A stretch of 64,000 bases of DNA from Ideonella dechloratans (GTDB lineage Bacteria; Pseudomonadota; Gammaproteobacteria; Burkholderiales; Burkholderiaceae_C). Each line of letters opens with the position of its first letter. Position 1 is the first letter of the stretch. Position numbers and translations under genes: made by a program. Where the stretch lies: the NCBI RefSeq assembly GCF_021049305.1, contig NZ_CP088081.1, positions 3,472,001-3,536,000 on the forward strand, written 5' to 3'. Positions 46,896 through 54,929 of this stretch are shown here, piece after piece. The notes below the pieces were generated by a model. That model was not told the DNA's origin and made no database searches. It was given only the letters and a program-made list of their open reading frames with translations.

Positions 46896-46948
46896 TCCCT
46901 CTTTAGCGGCATTTGTTGGGCGCCCGCAATCCGGAACAAATCGGCGCC
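46896..46948 (-). promoter_or_regulatory. SAM-II-type riboswitch of metX-metW
   Basis: The minus strand carries GGCGCC (46948-46943) pairing with GGCGCC (46924-46919) as stem P1. Then the loop ATTTGTT (46941-46935) is fully complementary to AACAAAT (46917-46911), and GCCGCTAAAGAGGG forms the 3' tail. Palindromic P1, a U-rich loop strand and A-rich tail, ATTGC before the P1 3' strand and GCTAAAGAGGG at the end are the conserved marks of SAM-II (metA/metX element). High SAM should shut the operon down. Confidence 0.85.
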
Positions 46949-47012
46949 ATGGGGTCCGCAGTTTAGCAGCCGCGGGCATCCCAGGCCGGCGCTGGGCCAT
47001 CTGGATCCGGAC

Positions 47013-47043
47013 TTGACGAATTACTGGCCAATCGACCAATAAT
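47013..47043 (+). promoter_or_regulatory. TetR promoter with operator in the spacer
   Basis: TTGACG (47013-47018) and AATAAT (47038-47043) form a -35/-10 pair with a long 19-bp spacer. An inverted repeat, ATTACTGG (47020-47027) and CCAATAAT (47036-47043), 7 of 8 matching, covers the spacer and -10. The TetR ATG is seven bases after the -10, so the message would be nearly leaderless. Autorepression is inferred. Confidence 0.6.
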
Positions 47044-47049
47044 GCAGCC

Positions 47050-47709
47050 ATGGCCCGCCCCTCCCAAGCCGTGGACCAGGCGCTGATCGCCAGCGCGCTG
47101 GCCCTGTACCCGCAGTGCGGCTGCGCCGGACTGTCGCTGCGCAAGGTGGCCGAGCACGCCGGCACCCAGCCGGCCATGGTGCATTACCACTTCGGCGGCA
47201 AGCCGGCCTTTCTGCGCGCAGTGCTGCAGCAGCTCTACGAGCAGATGTTCGCCGCCCTGAACGTGCACGGCCGCGGTGAGGAACGGCCGCGCGATCGTCT
47301 GCGCGGTGCCCTGCTGACGCTGGGCCGCTTCCTGCGCCAGCACCGCGCCGTGGCGGCGCGCCTGGCCCTGGACGCTGCCCAGGGCGAGCCCGTCGTCCAC
47401 GACTTCCTGCGGGCCAACGCGCCCCGCCATCTGGGCCTGCTGCTGGCCCTCTTGCAGGAGGCCCAGGGCGCCGGCGAGCTGCAGGCACTGCCTCCCTTGC
47501 AGGCCTTCACCTTTCTGATGGGTGCGGTCAACGCGCCCACCCTGATCGCCACCGGCGCGCTGCAGCTGGGCGTGGCCCCGGCCCTGCTGGGCGAGCTGCT
47601 GGATCAGCAGGTGCTGAGCGACGAGGCCCTGGTCCAACGGGTGGACCTGGCGCTGGCCGCGCTCGGCCCATCCCCCCGTGCGGCGGCTGCCGCTGGAGCG
47701 TCCCCATGA
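47050..47709 (+). CDS. TetR family regulator of the ABC efflux operon
   Basis: This 219-residue repressor has an N-terminal helix-turn-helix (about 12-55, [24 protein letters not shown]) and a helical ligand domain. No ribosome-binding site precedes the ATG, consistent with a leaderless start from the promoter at 47013. Its stop overlaps the next gene by 4 bp. The set TetR-HlyD-ATPase-permease resembles the E. coli cecR-ybhGFSR drug-export locus. Confidence 0.88.
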   Translation: MARPSQAVDQALIASALALYPQCGCAGLSLRKVAEHAGTQPAMVHYHFGGKPAFLRAVLQQLYEQMFAALNVHGRGEERPRDRLRGALLTLGRFLRQHRAVAARLALDAAQGEPVVHDFLRANAPRHLGLLLALLQEAQGAGELQALPPLQAFTFLMGAVNAPTLIATGALQLGVAPALLGELLDQQVLSDEALVQRVDLALAALGPSPRAAAAAGASP

Positions 47710-48689
47710 CCCCTTCGATGCGCCCTGCCCTGCATGGCCTGCCACTGCTCTGCCTGCTGCTGTTGACCGCCTGCCAGCCACAGGCCCCGGCCGCCTGGTC
47801 CGGCTATGTGGAAGGCGACTATGTCTATGTGGCCGCCCCGGTGGCCGGCACCCTGACCCGCCTGGCCGTCACCCAGGGGCAGACGGTCGGCGCCGGTGCG
47901 CCGCTGTTCCAGCTGGACGACGTGGCCGCCCGCGCGGCCCGCGCCCAGGCCGACGCGCAGGTGCAGGCCGCGCGCGCCCAGGCGGCCAACGGGCAGACCG
48001 GGCTGCGTGCACCGCAGATCGCCGTCAGCCGGGCCCAGCTGGCCCAGGCCCATGCGGCGGCCACGCTGGCCGACGCCGAGCTGCTGCGTCAGCGCAGCCT
48101 GGTGACCCAGGGCTTCATCTCGCAGTCCCAGCTGGACAATGCAGCCACCGCGGCCCGCCAGGCCCATGACAAGGTGAGCGAGCTGGAGGCGGCCCTGAAA
48201 ACCGCCGAACAGCCCACGGCCCGCCCCGCCGAGCTGGCCGCCGCCCAGGCCAACACCGTGGCCGCCCAGGAAGCCCAGGCCCAGGCCGCCTGGCGCGAGC
48301 AGCAGGCCCGCCAGAGCGCCCCGGCCGCCGGCTTGATCGCCGACACCTTCTTCCGCGAGGGCGAATACGTGGGCGCCGGCCAGCCGGTGGTCTCGCTGCT
48401 GCCGCCCGACCACCGCAAGGCCCGCTTCTACGTGCCCGAGGCCGAGGTGGGCCAGCTGCAGGTGGGTCAGCCCGTGAGCCTGGGTTGCGACGGCTGCGGC
48501 GCCCCGATCGCCGCGCGCATCAGCCGCATCGCCCCGCAAGCCGAGTACACGCCGCCGGTCATCTACTCCAACAGCCAGCGCAGCAAGCTGGTGTTCCTGG
48601 TGGAGGCCCGGCCCGGGCCGGCCGACACCCTGAAGCTGCACCCCGGCCAGCCGCTGGACGTGCGCCCGGTGGCGGGCGCGAGCCGCTGA
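47706..48689 (+). CDS. HlyD-family periplasmic adaptor lipoprotein (YbhG-like)
   Basis: This 327-residue lipoprotein has a lipobox LLTAC (C23), a biotinyl-lipoyl-like half (VAAPVAGTLTRLAVTQGQTV), a long coiled-coil hairpin (about 75-205, very Ala/Gln-rich) and a beta-barrel domain. It links the inner-membrane ABC exporter to an outer-membrane channel, which is not encoded nearby. It is coupled to the upstream TetR gene (ATGA). Confidence 0.88.
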   Translation: MTPSMRPALHGLPLLCLLLLTACQPQAPAAWSGYVEGDYVYVAAPVAGTLTRLAVTQGQTVGAGAPLFQLDDVAARAARAQADAQVQAARAQAANGQTGLRAPQIAVSRAQLAQAHAAATLADAELLRQRSLVTQGFISQSQLDNAATAARQAHDKVSELEAALKTAEQPTARPAELAAAQANTVAAQEAQAQAAWREQQARQSAPAAGLIADTFFREGEYVGAGQPVVSLLPPDHRKARFYVPEAEVGQLQVGQPVSLGCDGCGAPIAARISRIAPQAEYTPPVIYSNSQRSKLVFLVEARPGPADTLKLHPGQPLDVRPVAGASR

Positions 48690-48696
48690 GCCCGCC

Positions 48697-49668
48697 ATGA
48701 CACCGACCTCTTCCACCCTGGCCCCGGACTGGGCCATCGACGTGCGTGGCCTGACCAAGCGCTATGGCACGACCACCGTGGTGGACCATGTGGACCTGCA
48801 GCTGCGCCCGGGCCGCATCTGCGGCTTCCTGGGGCCCAACGGCAGCGGCAAGACCACCACCATCCGCATGCTCTGCGGCCTGCTGACCCCCGACGAGGGC
48901 GAGGGCCACTGCCTGGGCCTGGACTTGCGGCGCGACGCGCTGGAGATCCGCCGCCAGGTGGGCTACATGACGCAGCGCTTCGGCCTGTACGAAGACCTGT
49001 CGATCCGCGAGAACCTGGACTTCATCGCCCGCCTGTTCGAGCTGCCCGAGCGCAAGCGCCAGGTGGACGAGGCCCTGGAGCGCCTGGGCCTGGTGAGCCG
49101 CCAGCGCCAGCTGGCCGGCGCGCTCTCGGGCGGCTGGAAGCAGCGCCTGGCCCTGGCGGCCTGCCTGCTGCACCGGCCGCGCCTCCTGCTGCTGGACGAG
49201 CCCACCGCGGGCGTGGACCCCAAGGCCCGGCGCGACTTCTGGGACGAGATCCACCGCCTGGCGGCCGAGGGCATCACGGTGCTGGTCTCCACCCACTACA
49301 TGGACGAGGCGGCGCGCTGCCATGAGCTGGTCTACATCGCCTATGGCCACCTGCTGGCCCGCGGCACCGAGCGCGAGATCATCGCCCAGTCGGGCCTGAC
49401 CGTCTGGGCCGTGCAGGCCGAACGCGAGGACCCGGCCGCCCTGGCCCCGTTGGTCACGCCGCTCAAGCAGGCCCCAGGGGTGCAGAGCGTGGCGGCCTTC
49501 GGCAGCGCGCTGCACGTGGCCGGTAGCGACCCGGCCGCGCTGGAGCAGGCCATCACGCCGTGGCGCGCGCAACCCGGCCTGCGCTGGGCACCGGCCCAGG
49601 CCTCGCTGGAGGATGTGTTCATCGGCCTGATCGGCCAGAGCCGCGACAACATGGAGGCCGCCAGGTGA
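48697..49668 (+). CDS. ABC exporter ATP-binding protein
   Basis: This 323-residue ATPase has Walker A GPNGSGKT (46-53), signature LSGGWKQRLALA and Walker B LLLLDEPTAGVDP, with the H-loop in VSTHYMDEA. A C-terminal DUF4162-like tail follows. It has one nucleotide-binding domain, unlike YbhF, which carries two. It is coupled to the permease by a GTGA overlap. Confidence 0.94.
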   Translation: MTPTSSTLAPDWAIDVRGLTKRYGTTTVVDHVDLQLRPGRICGFLGPNGSGKTTTIRMLCGLLTPDEGEGHCLGLDLRRDALEIRRQVGYMTQRFGLYEDLSIRENLDFIARLFELPERKRQVDEALERLGLVSRQRQLAGALSGGWKQRLALAACLLHRPRLLLLDEPTAGVDPKARRDFWDEIHRLAAEGITVLVSTHYMDEAARCHELVYIAYGHLLARGTEREIIAQSGLTVWAVQAEREDPAALAPLVTPLKQAPGVQSVAAFGSALHVAGSDPAALEQAITPWRAQPGLRWAPAQASLEDVFIGLIGQSRDNMEAAR

Positions 49669-50801
49669 AGCGCCTGTTCAGCCTGGCCCGGCTGTGGGCC
49701 ATCTTCGTCAAGGAGTTCCAGCAGATGATGCGGGACCGCCCCACCTTCGCGATGGCGGTGGGTGTGCCCATCATCCAGCTGGTGCTGTTCGGCTACGCCA
49801 TCAACACCGACCCCAAGGGCCTGCCCACGGCGGTGGTCAGCCACGACAGCGGGCCGCTGGCGCGCAGCCTGCTGGCCACGCTGGAGAACACCGGCTACTT
49901 CCACATCACCCATCAACCCGACAGCGAGGCGGCGGGCGACGCGCTGGTGGAAGACGGCGAGGTGCAGTTCCTCTTCGTGATCCCCGATGACTTCAGCCGC
50001 CGCGTGGTGCGGGGCGAGAAGCCGGCGGTGCTGATCAGCGTGGACGCCACCGACCCCAGCGCCGCCAGCAACGCCCTGGCCGCCCTGGGCCAGGTCAGCG
50101 CGAGCGCACTGGACCGCGACCTGATCGGCCCTCTGGCCGGCCTGAAGGCGGGCGAGGCGCCCTATGAGCTGCGCATCCAGCGCCGCTACAACCCCGAGGG
50201 CCTGTCGCGTTACAACATCGTGCCCGGCCTGATCGGCACCATCCTGACCATGACCATGGTGATGATGACCGGCCTGGCCATGACCCGCGAGCGCGAGCGC
50301 GGCACGATGGAGAACCTGCTGGCCACGCCGGTGCGGCCGGTGGAGGTGATGCTGGGCAAGATCCTGCCCTATGTGCTGGTGGGCTACATCCAGCTCAGCG
50401 TGATCCTGGCGGCCGGGGCCTTTCTGTTCGAGGTGCCGATGGAGGGCAGCTTCCTGCTGCTGATGGGCATGATCGGCGTCTTTATGCTGGCCAACCTGGC
50501 GGTGGGCTTCACCTTCTCCACACTGGCGCGCAACCAGATGCAGGCGCTGCAGGCCACCTTCTTCTTCTTCCTGCCCTCGATGCTGCTGTCGGGCTTCATG
50601 TTCCCCTTCCGCGGCATGCCGGCCTGGGCCCAGCACCTGGGCGAGCTGCTGCCCCTGACCCACTTCCTGCGCATCGTGCGGGGCATCCTGCTCAAGGGCA
50701 ACGGCTTCCTGCAAGTGCTGCCCGAGCTGTGGCCGCTGCTGGCCTTTCTGGCGGTGGCGGGGGCGGTGGCGCTGGCGAGGTATCGGCAGACCTTGGATTG
50801 A
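49665..50801 (+). CDS. ABC-2 type export permease (YbhS/YbhR-like)
   Basis: This 378-residue permease has one N-terminal helix, a periplasmic domain of about 140 residues and five C-terminal helices including the ERERGTMENLLATPV motif of ABC-2 permeases. Only one permease gene is present, so it probably works as a homodimer with the single-domain ATPase. It starts at GTG inside the ATPase stop. The exported compound is unknown, probably a drug or toxic metabolite. Confidence 0.92.
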   Translation: MKRLFSLARLWAIFVKEFQQMMRDRPTFAMAVGVPIIQLVLFGYAINTDPKGLPTAVVSHDSGPLARSLLATLENTGYFHITHQPDSEAAGDALVEDGEVQFLFVIPDDFSRRVVRGEKPAVLISVDATDPSAASNALAALGQVSASALDRDLIGPLAGLKAGEAPYELRIQRRYNPEGLSRYNIVPGLIGTILTMTMVMMTGLAMTRERERGTMENLLATPVRPVEVMLGKILPYVLVGYIQLSVILAAGAFLFEVPMEGSFLLLMGMIGVFMLANLAVGFTFSTLARNQMQALQATFFFFLPSMLLSGFMFPFRGMPAWAQHLGELLPLTHFLRIVRGILLKGNGFLQVLPELWPLLAFLAVAGAVALARYRQTLD

Positions 50802-51250
50802 GGGTTTTGGGGATTGGGTTGGGGGTTGGCGCGCGGCGGCGGACGGCGGGCCAGGTGGCCGGGCGATCGGCACCCTCCACGTCCCGCCACCCGGCCCACC
50901 GTCCACCGCGGTCACCGTGGGTGGCGACCCTTCCCTTTCAAGGAGCACCACCGCGCCCGCCCTGGGGTGTCGGGGCACCGGGGTGGGCGCCTGAGGGTCG
51001 CCGAGGGCGCACAGCGGGGCGGGACACGCGCGCCAGCGCGCTTCGTGAACTGACTGGGCGTGGGTGTTTGAGCGAAGCGCGTGAGCGCGCAGCGAGTTCC
51101 ACGCCCGTCCCGCCCCGCGAGCACCCGAGGGCAGCCCAGGCCCGCCGGGCCTGGGCCGACCCGCCGAAGCCCACCCCGGTGCCCCGGCACCCCAGGGCCC
51201 GCCACCACCTCCCCACCACGGCCCGACATGCCACGCTAACCTCACGCCCC
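50802..51250. other. Gene-free 449-bp stretch containing a nested inverted repeat
   Basis: No gene is supported. It opens with a G/T-rich run just after the permease stop, then holds the inverted repeat at 50960-51197. No terminator with a T tract and no clear promoter for the downstream flavoprotein gene were seen. Confidence 0.6.
50960..51197. repeat. 238-bp nested inverted repeat
   Basis: Outer arms of 29 bp (50960-50988 and 51169-51197) match at 28 positions. Inside, GCGGGGCGGGAC (51014-51025) pairs with GTCCCGCCCCGC (51107-51118). A central pair of GC-rich arms containing CGCGCTTCG and CGAAGCGCG flanks a 26-bp core. The plan (terminal inverted repeats plus inner palindromes, no coding frame) resembles a MITE or REP-type element. 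Copies elsewhere cannot be checked here. Confidence 0.65.
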
Positions 51251-53233
51251 ATGCCCTTCCCCGACATCCAGCGCCGCGACCTGCTGCACGGTGCCGCCGC
51301 CCTGGCCCTGGCCGGCCGCGCCCTGTCCACCCACGCCCAGACGCCGCCCACGGAAGGCCCGCTCGCCGACCACCCCAGCCGCCGCACCGGTCTGCAGGGC
51401 CAGACGGACAACGCCCGGGCCCACGCCCATGCCTGGCGCGACCACCCTGAAGCCCTGCGCGACGCCGTCGTCGAGCGCGACCCCGAGGTGGAGGACCTGG
51501 TGGTCGTGGGCGCGGGCATCAGCGGCCTGGCCGGCGCCTGGCTCTACCGCCAGCACGCCGGACGGCCGGTGCGCATCCTGCTGCTGGACGCCCTGGACGA
51601 CCTGGGCGGTCACGCCCGGCGCAACGAATTCCTCTCCCGCTCGGGCCGACGCCTCGTGGGCTATGGCGGCTCGCAGTCGCTCGATTCGCCCAGCCTGTTC
51701 TCGCCCGCCGTGCAGCAGCTGCTGCGCGATGTCGGCATCGACCTCTCCCGCTTCCAGCACGAATTCTTCGATCAGGACTGGTCGCGTCGCCATGGCCTGC
51801 TGCGCCACGGCCGCCTCTTCACCGCCGACCAGTGGCCCGGCCTGCAGGGCGCCGACCGCCTGGTCTGCCCCGAGCCGGACGAGCCAGCCGCCGCCTGGCT
51901 GGCCCGCACGCCGCTGTCGCCCGCGGCCCAGGCCACGCTGGCCGCCCTCTACGCCAGCGACACGCCCCGCAACCCGCTGCCCCATCTGCACACCCCGAGC
52001 GCCCGCCGCGCCGCCCTGGCCGGCATGACCTACGACCAGTTCCTGCGCCAGCACTGGGGCGCCGACGAGGAGGTGCTGCGCCTGCTGCGCGGTGAGACCC
52101 GCGCCTACTTCGGCGTGGGCACCGAGGCCACCACCGCGCTGGACGCCTGGGCCGGCGGCCTGCCCGGCTTCGCCGGCCTGGACCTGGGCGAGGGCCCGGA
52201 CCGCCGCCAGTCCCCCAGCGGCCGCCAGCTGATGCTCAGCCAGGACCCGTACATCTTCCACTTCCCCGACGGCAATGCCGGCGTGGCCCGCGCCCTGGTG
52301 CGCGGCCTGATCCCCGGCTGCCTGCCCGGGCAGACCATGGACAGCCTGGCCGACGGCGTGCTGGACATGGCGGCGCTGGACCGGCCCGAGCAGCCGGTGC
52401 GGCTGCGCCTGCGGGCCACGGCCGTGGGCCTGCGCCACCTGGGCCCGCCGGAACAGGCCGAGCAGGTGGCGGTGCGCTACGTGGACGGCCAGGGCCGGCT
52501 GCGCGAGGTGCGGGCCCGCCAGGTGCTGCTGGCCTGCTGGCACCGCGTCATCGCGCGGCTGAGCGACGAGCTACCCGCGGCCCAGCGGCGCGCGCTGGAC
52601 GACCAGGTCAAGGTGCCGCTGCTCTACGCCAACGTGCTGCTGTCGAACTGGCGGGCCTTCGCCCGCGCCGGCCTGCACGGCTTCACGCCGGTCGGCGGCT
52701 TCTGGGACGAGGCCTCGCTGGATTTCGCGATGCGCATGGGCAGCCTCGCCCCGCCGGAGCACCCGGACGAGCCCATCCTGCTGCACCTGGCCAAGGTGGT
52801 GGTGCCGGGCGATGGCCGCCCAGCCCGAACCCAGGCCGCCGAAGGACGAGCCCAGCTGCTGGGCTGGTCCTTTGAACACCTGGAGACGCAGATCCGCCAG
52901 ACGCTGCAAAGCGCCCTGGGCGGCTTCGGTTTCGACCATGCCAGCGACATCGAGGCCATCACCGTCAACCGCTGGGCCCATGGCTATGCCTACGAGTACA
53001 TGCGGCCCTGGGACCGATACTGGCCCGACGGCCCGCTGCCCTGCGAGACGGCCCGCCGCGGCTGGGGCCGGGTGGCCATTGCCAATGCCGACGCGGGCGC
53101 CTACGCCTATGCCCACAGCGCCATCGACCAGGCCACCCGCGCGGTGCAGGAGCTGCTGCCGCGCGCCCGGTTGCCCGCGGCCCACGTGGCCCCGGGGCCG
53201 GCCTGGCCATCCCCTGGCGGCCGGAAGCGTTGA
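51251..53233 (+). CDS. FAD-dependent oxidoreductase, spermidine dehydrogenase-like
   Basis: This 660-residue protein has an N-terminal signal with RRDLLHGAAALALAG (Tat-like), then a segment HPSRRTGLQG and the FAD-binding loop VVGAGISG (86-93). The C-terminal YAYEYMRPWDR and AIANADAGAYAYAHSAIDQA blocks fit the amine-oxidase/SpdH group, which oxidises polyamines in the periplasm. The substrate assignment is by recall of family style and remains tentative. It is preceded by the nested repeat and followed by an NTF2-like gene. Confidence 0.75.
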   Translation: MPFPDIQRRDLLHGAAALALAGRALSTHAQTPPTEGPLADHPSRRTGLQGQTDNARAHAHAWRDHPEALRDAVVERDPEVEDLVVVGAGISGLAGAWLYRQHAGRPVRILLLDALDDLGGHARRNEFLSRSGRRLVGYGGSQSLDSPSLFSPAVQQLLRDVGIDLSRFQHEFFDQDWSRRHGLLRHGRLFTADQWPGLQGADRLVCPEPDEPAAAWLARTPLSPAAQATLAALYASDTPRNPLPHLHTPSARRAALAGMTYDQFLRQHWGADEEVLRLLRGETRAYFGVGTEATTALDAWAGGLPGFAGLDLGEGPDRRQSPSGRQLMLSQDPYIFHFPDGNAGVARALVRGLIPGCLPGQTMDSLADGVLDMAALDRPEQPVRLRLRATAVGLRHLGPPEQAEQVAVRYVDGQGRLREVRARQVLLACWHRVIARLSDELPAAQRRALDDQVKVPLLYANVLLSNWRAFARAGLHGFTPVGGFWDEASLDFAMRMGSLAPPEHPDEPILLHLAKVVVPGDGRPARTQAAEGRAQLLGWSFEHLETQIRQTLQSALGGFGFDHASDIEAITVNRWAHGYAYEYMRPWDRYWPDGPLPCETARRGWGRVAIANADAGAYAYAHSAIDQATRAVQELLPRARLPAAHVAPGPAWPSPGGRKR

Positions 53234-53280
53234 GCGCCAGCGCATGTCAAGATGAAACGCCCTTACCACCGCCTCCTCAG

Positions 53281-53706
53281 ATGACCTCTGCCGAACAACT
53301 CGTCCGCGACTTCTGGCAGCGCATGGCCAGCAACGACTTCGCCAGCCTGGCCCCGCTGCTGGCCGAAGACTTCACGCTGGATTGGCCGCAGTCCCGGGAG
53401 CGCATCCGCGGCGCGGCCAACTTCGTGCGCATGAACACCGAGTACCCGGCCCACGGCCCCTGGCGCTTCACCCTGAACCGTCTGGTGGCCGGTGGCGGCG
53501 CCTCGGTCGATGAGGTGGTGACCGACGTCAGCATCACCGACGGTGTGCAACGGGCCCAGGCCCTCAGCTTCTTCACCGTGCACGGCGGGCGCATTGCCCG
53601 CATGGTCGAGTTCTGGCCCGAGCCCTATGCCGCGCCGGCCAACCGGGCGCACCTGGTCGAGCCGATCCCGGTCGAGGCGCTGGATGCCGGCGCGGGCACC
53701 GCCTGA
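53281..53706 (+). CDS. SnoaL/NTF2-like protein
   Basis: This 141-residue single-domain protein has the cone-shaped NTF2 fold pattern: an N-terminal helix (TSAEQLVRDFWQRMASNDF), a polar pocket segment, and strands ending RIARMVEFWPEPY. Such proteins bind or isomerise small molecules; function is unknown. It lies 47 bp after the flavoprotein and 4 bp before the nucleotidyltransferase, suggesting one transcript. Confidence 0.78.
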   Translation: MTSAEQLVRDFWQRMASNDFASLAPLLAEDFTLDWPQSRERIRGAANFVRMNTEYPAHGPWRFTLNRLVAGGGASVDEVVTDVSITDGVQRAQALSFFTVHGGRIARMVEFWPEPYAAPANRAHLVEPIPVEALDAGAGTA

Positions 53707-53710
53707 AGCC

Positions 53711-54367
53711 ATGGACCCGACCGAACTGCGCGCCCTGGTCGAGGGGCTGCGACAAACCCACGGCGCCCACACCGCCCTGTTGTATGGCTCGCTGGCCGAT
53801 GGCAGCGCCGGGCCGGAGAGCGACATCGACCTGGCCCTGTTCGCCCCCATCGCCCAGGTCCGCCGGGATGCCCGCTGGCACCAGGGCCGGGCCCTGGACG
53901 TCTTCGTCCACCCGGAGACGGTGCTGGCCGAACCGAGCGCCGAGCAGCTCTACCTGCGCGGCGCGCAGGTGCTGGCCCAGCGCGGCGATGAAGCCACGCG
54001 CTTCCTGGCCCAACTCGAGGCCCTGCATGCGAAGGGCCCGCAGCCCCTGGCGCCTGACGAGGCCCAGGCCCTGCGGGTCTGGGTGGCCAAGATGCTGCAG
54101 CGCCTGCGCCGCGGCGATGCCGAGGGTGACTACCGCCGCCACTGGCTGCTGATGATGGCGCTGGAGGACTACTTCGCGCTGCGCACCCTTTGGTACCCCG
54201 GCCCGAAGAAGGCCCTGGCCTGGATGGCCCGCGAAGCGCCGGACCACCATGTCCTGTGCGCGGCCGCGCTGCGCCCCGGCGCCAGCGACGAAGCCATCGC
54301 TGCCTGGATGGCGACGGTCATCGAAGACGCTTCAGCCACGCCCATCCGGCCGGCCGACCCGGCGTGA
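53711..54367 (+). CDS. Nucleotidyltransferase domain protein
   Basis: This 218-residue protein has a minimal pol-beta nucleotidyltransferase core: GS at 26-27, the acidic pair D38/D40 in ESDIDLALF and a third Asp D63 in ALDVFVHP. All catalytic residues are intact. A helical C-terminal half (about 100-200) resembles the HEPN/KNTase C-terminal helices. It could adenylylate a protein, tRNA or an antibiotic. No separate HEPN toxin gene is adjacent, so a toxin-antitoxin role is not supported. Confidence 0.75.
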   Translation: MDPTELRALVEGLRQTHGAHTALLYGSLADGSAGPESDIDLALFAPIAQVRRDARWHQGRALDVFVHPETVLAEPSAEQLYLRGAQVLAQRGDEATRFLAQLEALHAKGPQPLAPDEAQALRVWVAKMLQRLRRGDAEGDYRRHWLLMMALEDYFALRTLWYPGPKKALAWMAREAPDHHVLCAAALRPGASDEAIAAWMATVIEDASATPIRPADPA

Positions 54368-54370
54368 GCC

Positions 54371-54898
54371 TCAATCGACGCGCCGCAGCCCGTCACGGAA
54401 GCGCCGGGCATTGGCCACGTAGTGGGTGGCGCTGCGGGCCAGGCCGGCGATCTGCTCGGGCGTCAGGGCCCGTTTGACCACCGCCGGGCTGCCGACGATC
54501 AGCGAGCCGTCCGGGAACTCCTTGCACTCGGTCACCAGCGCCCCGGCGCCGACCAGGCAGTTGGCGCCGATCTTCGCGCCGTTGAGCACCACCGCGCCGA
54601 TGCCGATCAGCGTGTTGTCGCCCACGGTGCAGCCGTGCAGCATGGCCTGGTGGCCCACCGTCACGCCCGCGCCCAGGGTCAGCGGCTTGCCGGGGTCGGA
54701 ATGCAGCACGCAGGCGTCCTGCAGGTTGCTGCGCGGGCCCACGCGGATGGGCTCCAGCTGGTCGCCACGCAGGATGGCGCCGAACCAGACGCTGACGTCT
54801 TCCGCCAGTTCGACGTTGCCGATGACCTGGGCCGAGTCGGCCACCCAGGCGCTGTCGTCGATCTGCGGCTGCTGCTCGCCCAGTGCGTACACGGCCAT
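54371..54898 (-). CDS. Gamma-class carbonic anhydrase-like protein
   Basis: This 175-residue left-handed beta-helix protein (YrdA/PaaY type) has hexapeptide repeats and the three metal-binding histidines H66, H83 and H88. It is probably trimeric and zinc-bound, hydrating CO2 or hydrolysing thioesters. It converges on the nucleotidyltransferase gene with 3 bp between stops and lies 31 bp downstream of the PBP1A gene. Confidence 0.9.
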   Translation of the reverse strand: MAVYALGEQQPQIDDSAWVADSAQVIGNVELAEDVSVWFGAILRGDQLEPIRVGPRSNLQDACVLHSDPGKPLTLGAGVTVGHQAMLHGCTVGDNTLIGIGAVVLNGAKIGANCLVGAGALVTECKEFPDGSLIVGSPAVVKRALTPEQIAGLARSATHYVANARRFRDGLRRVD

Positions 54899-54929
54899 GT
54901 GCTTGTCTCCTGCGGAATGGAAAGAGGAC

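Noticed and set aside
46815..47049. SAH or classical S-box riboswitch upstream of metX
   Set aside because: The conserved cores of those classes are missing, while the SAM-II arrangement of stem, loop contact and tail is complete.
53711..54367. MNT/HEPN toxin-antitoxin module
   Set aside because: A nucleotidyltransferase is present, but no separate HEPN gene with an RxxxxH motif is adjacent, and the protein is larger than typical MNT antitoxins.
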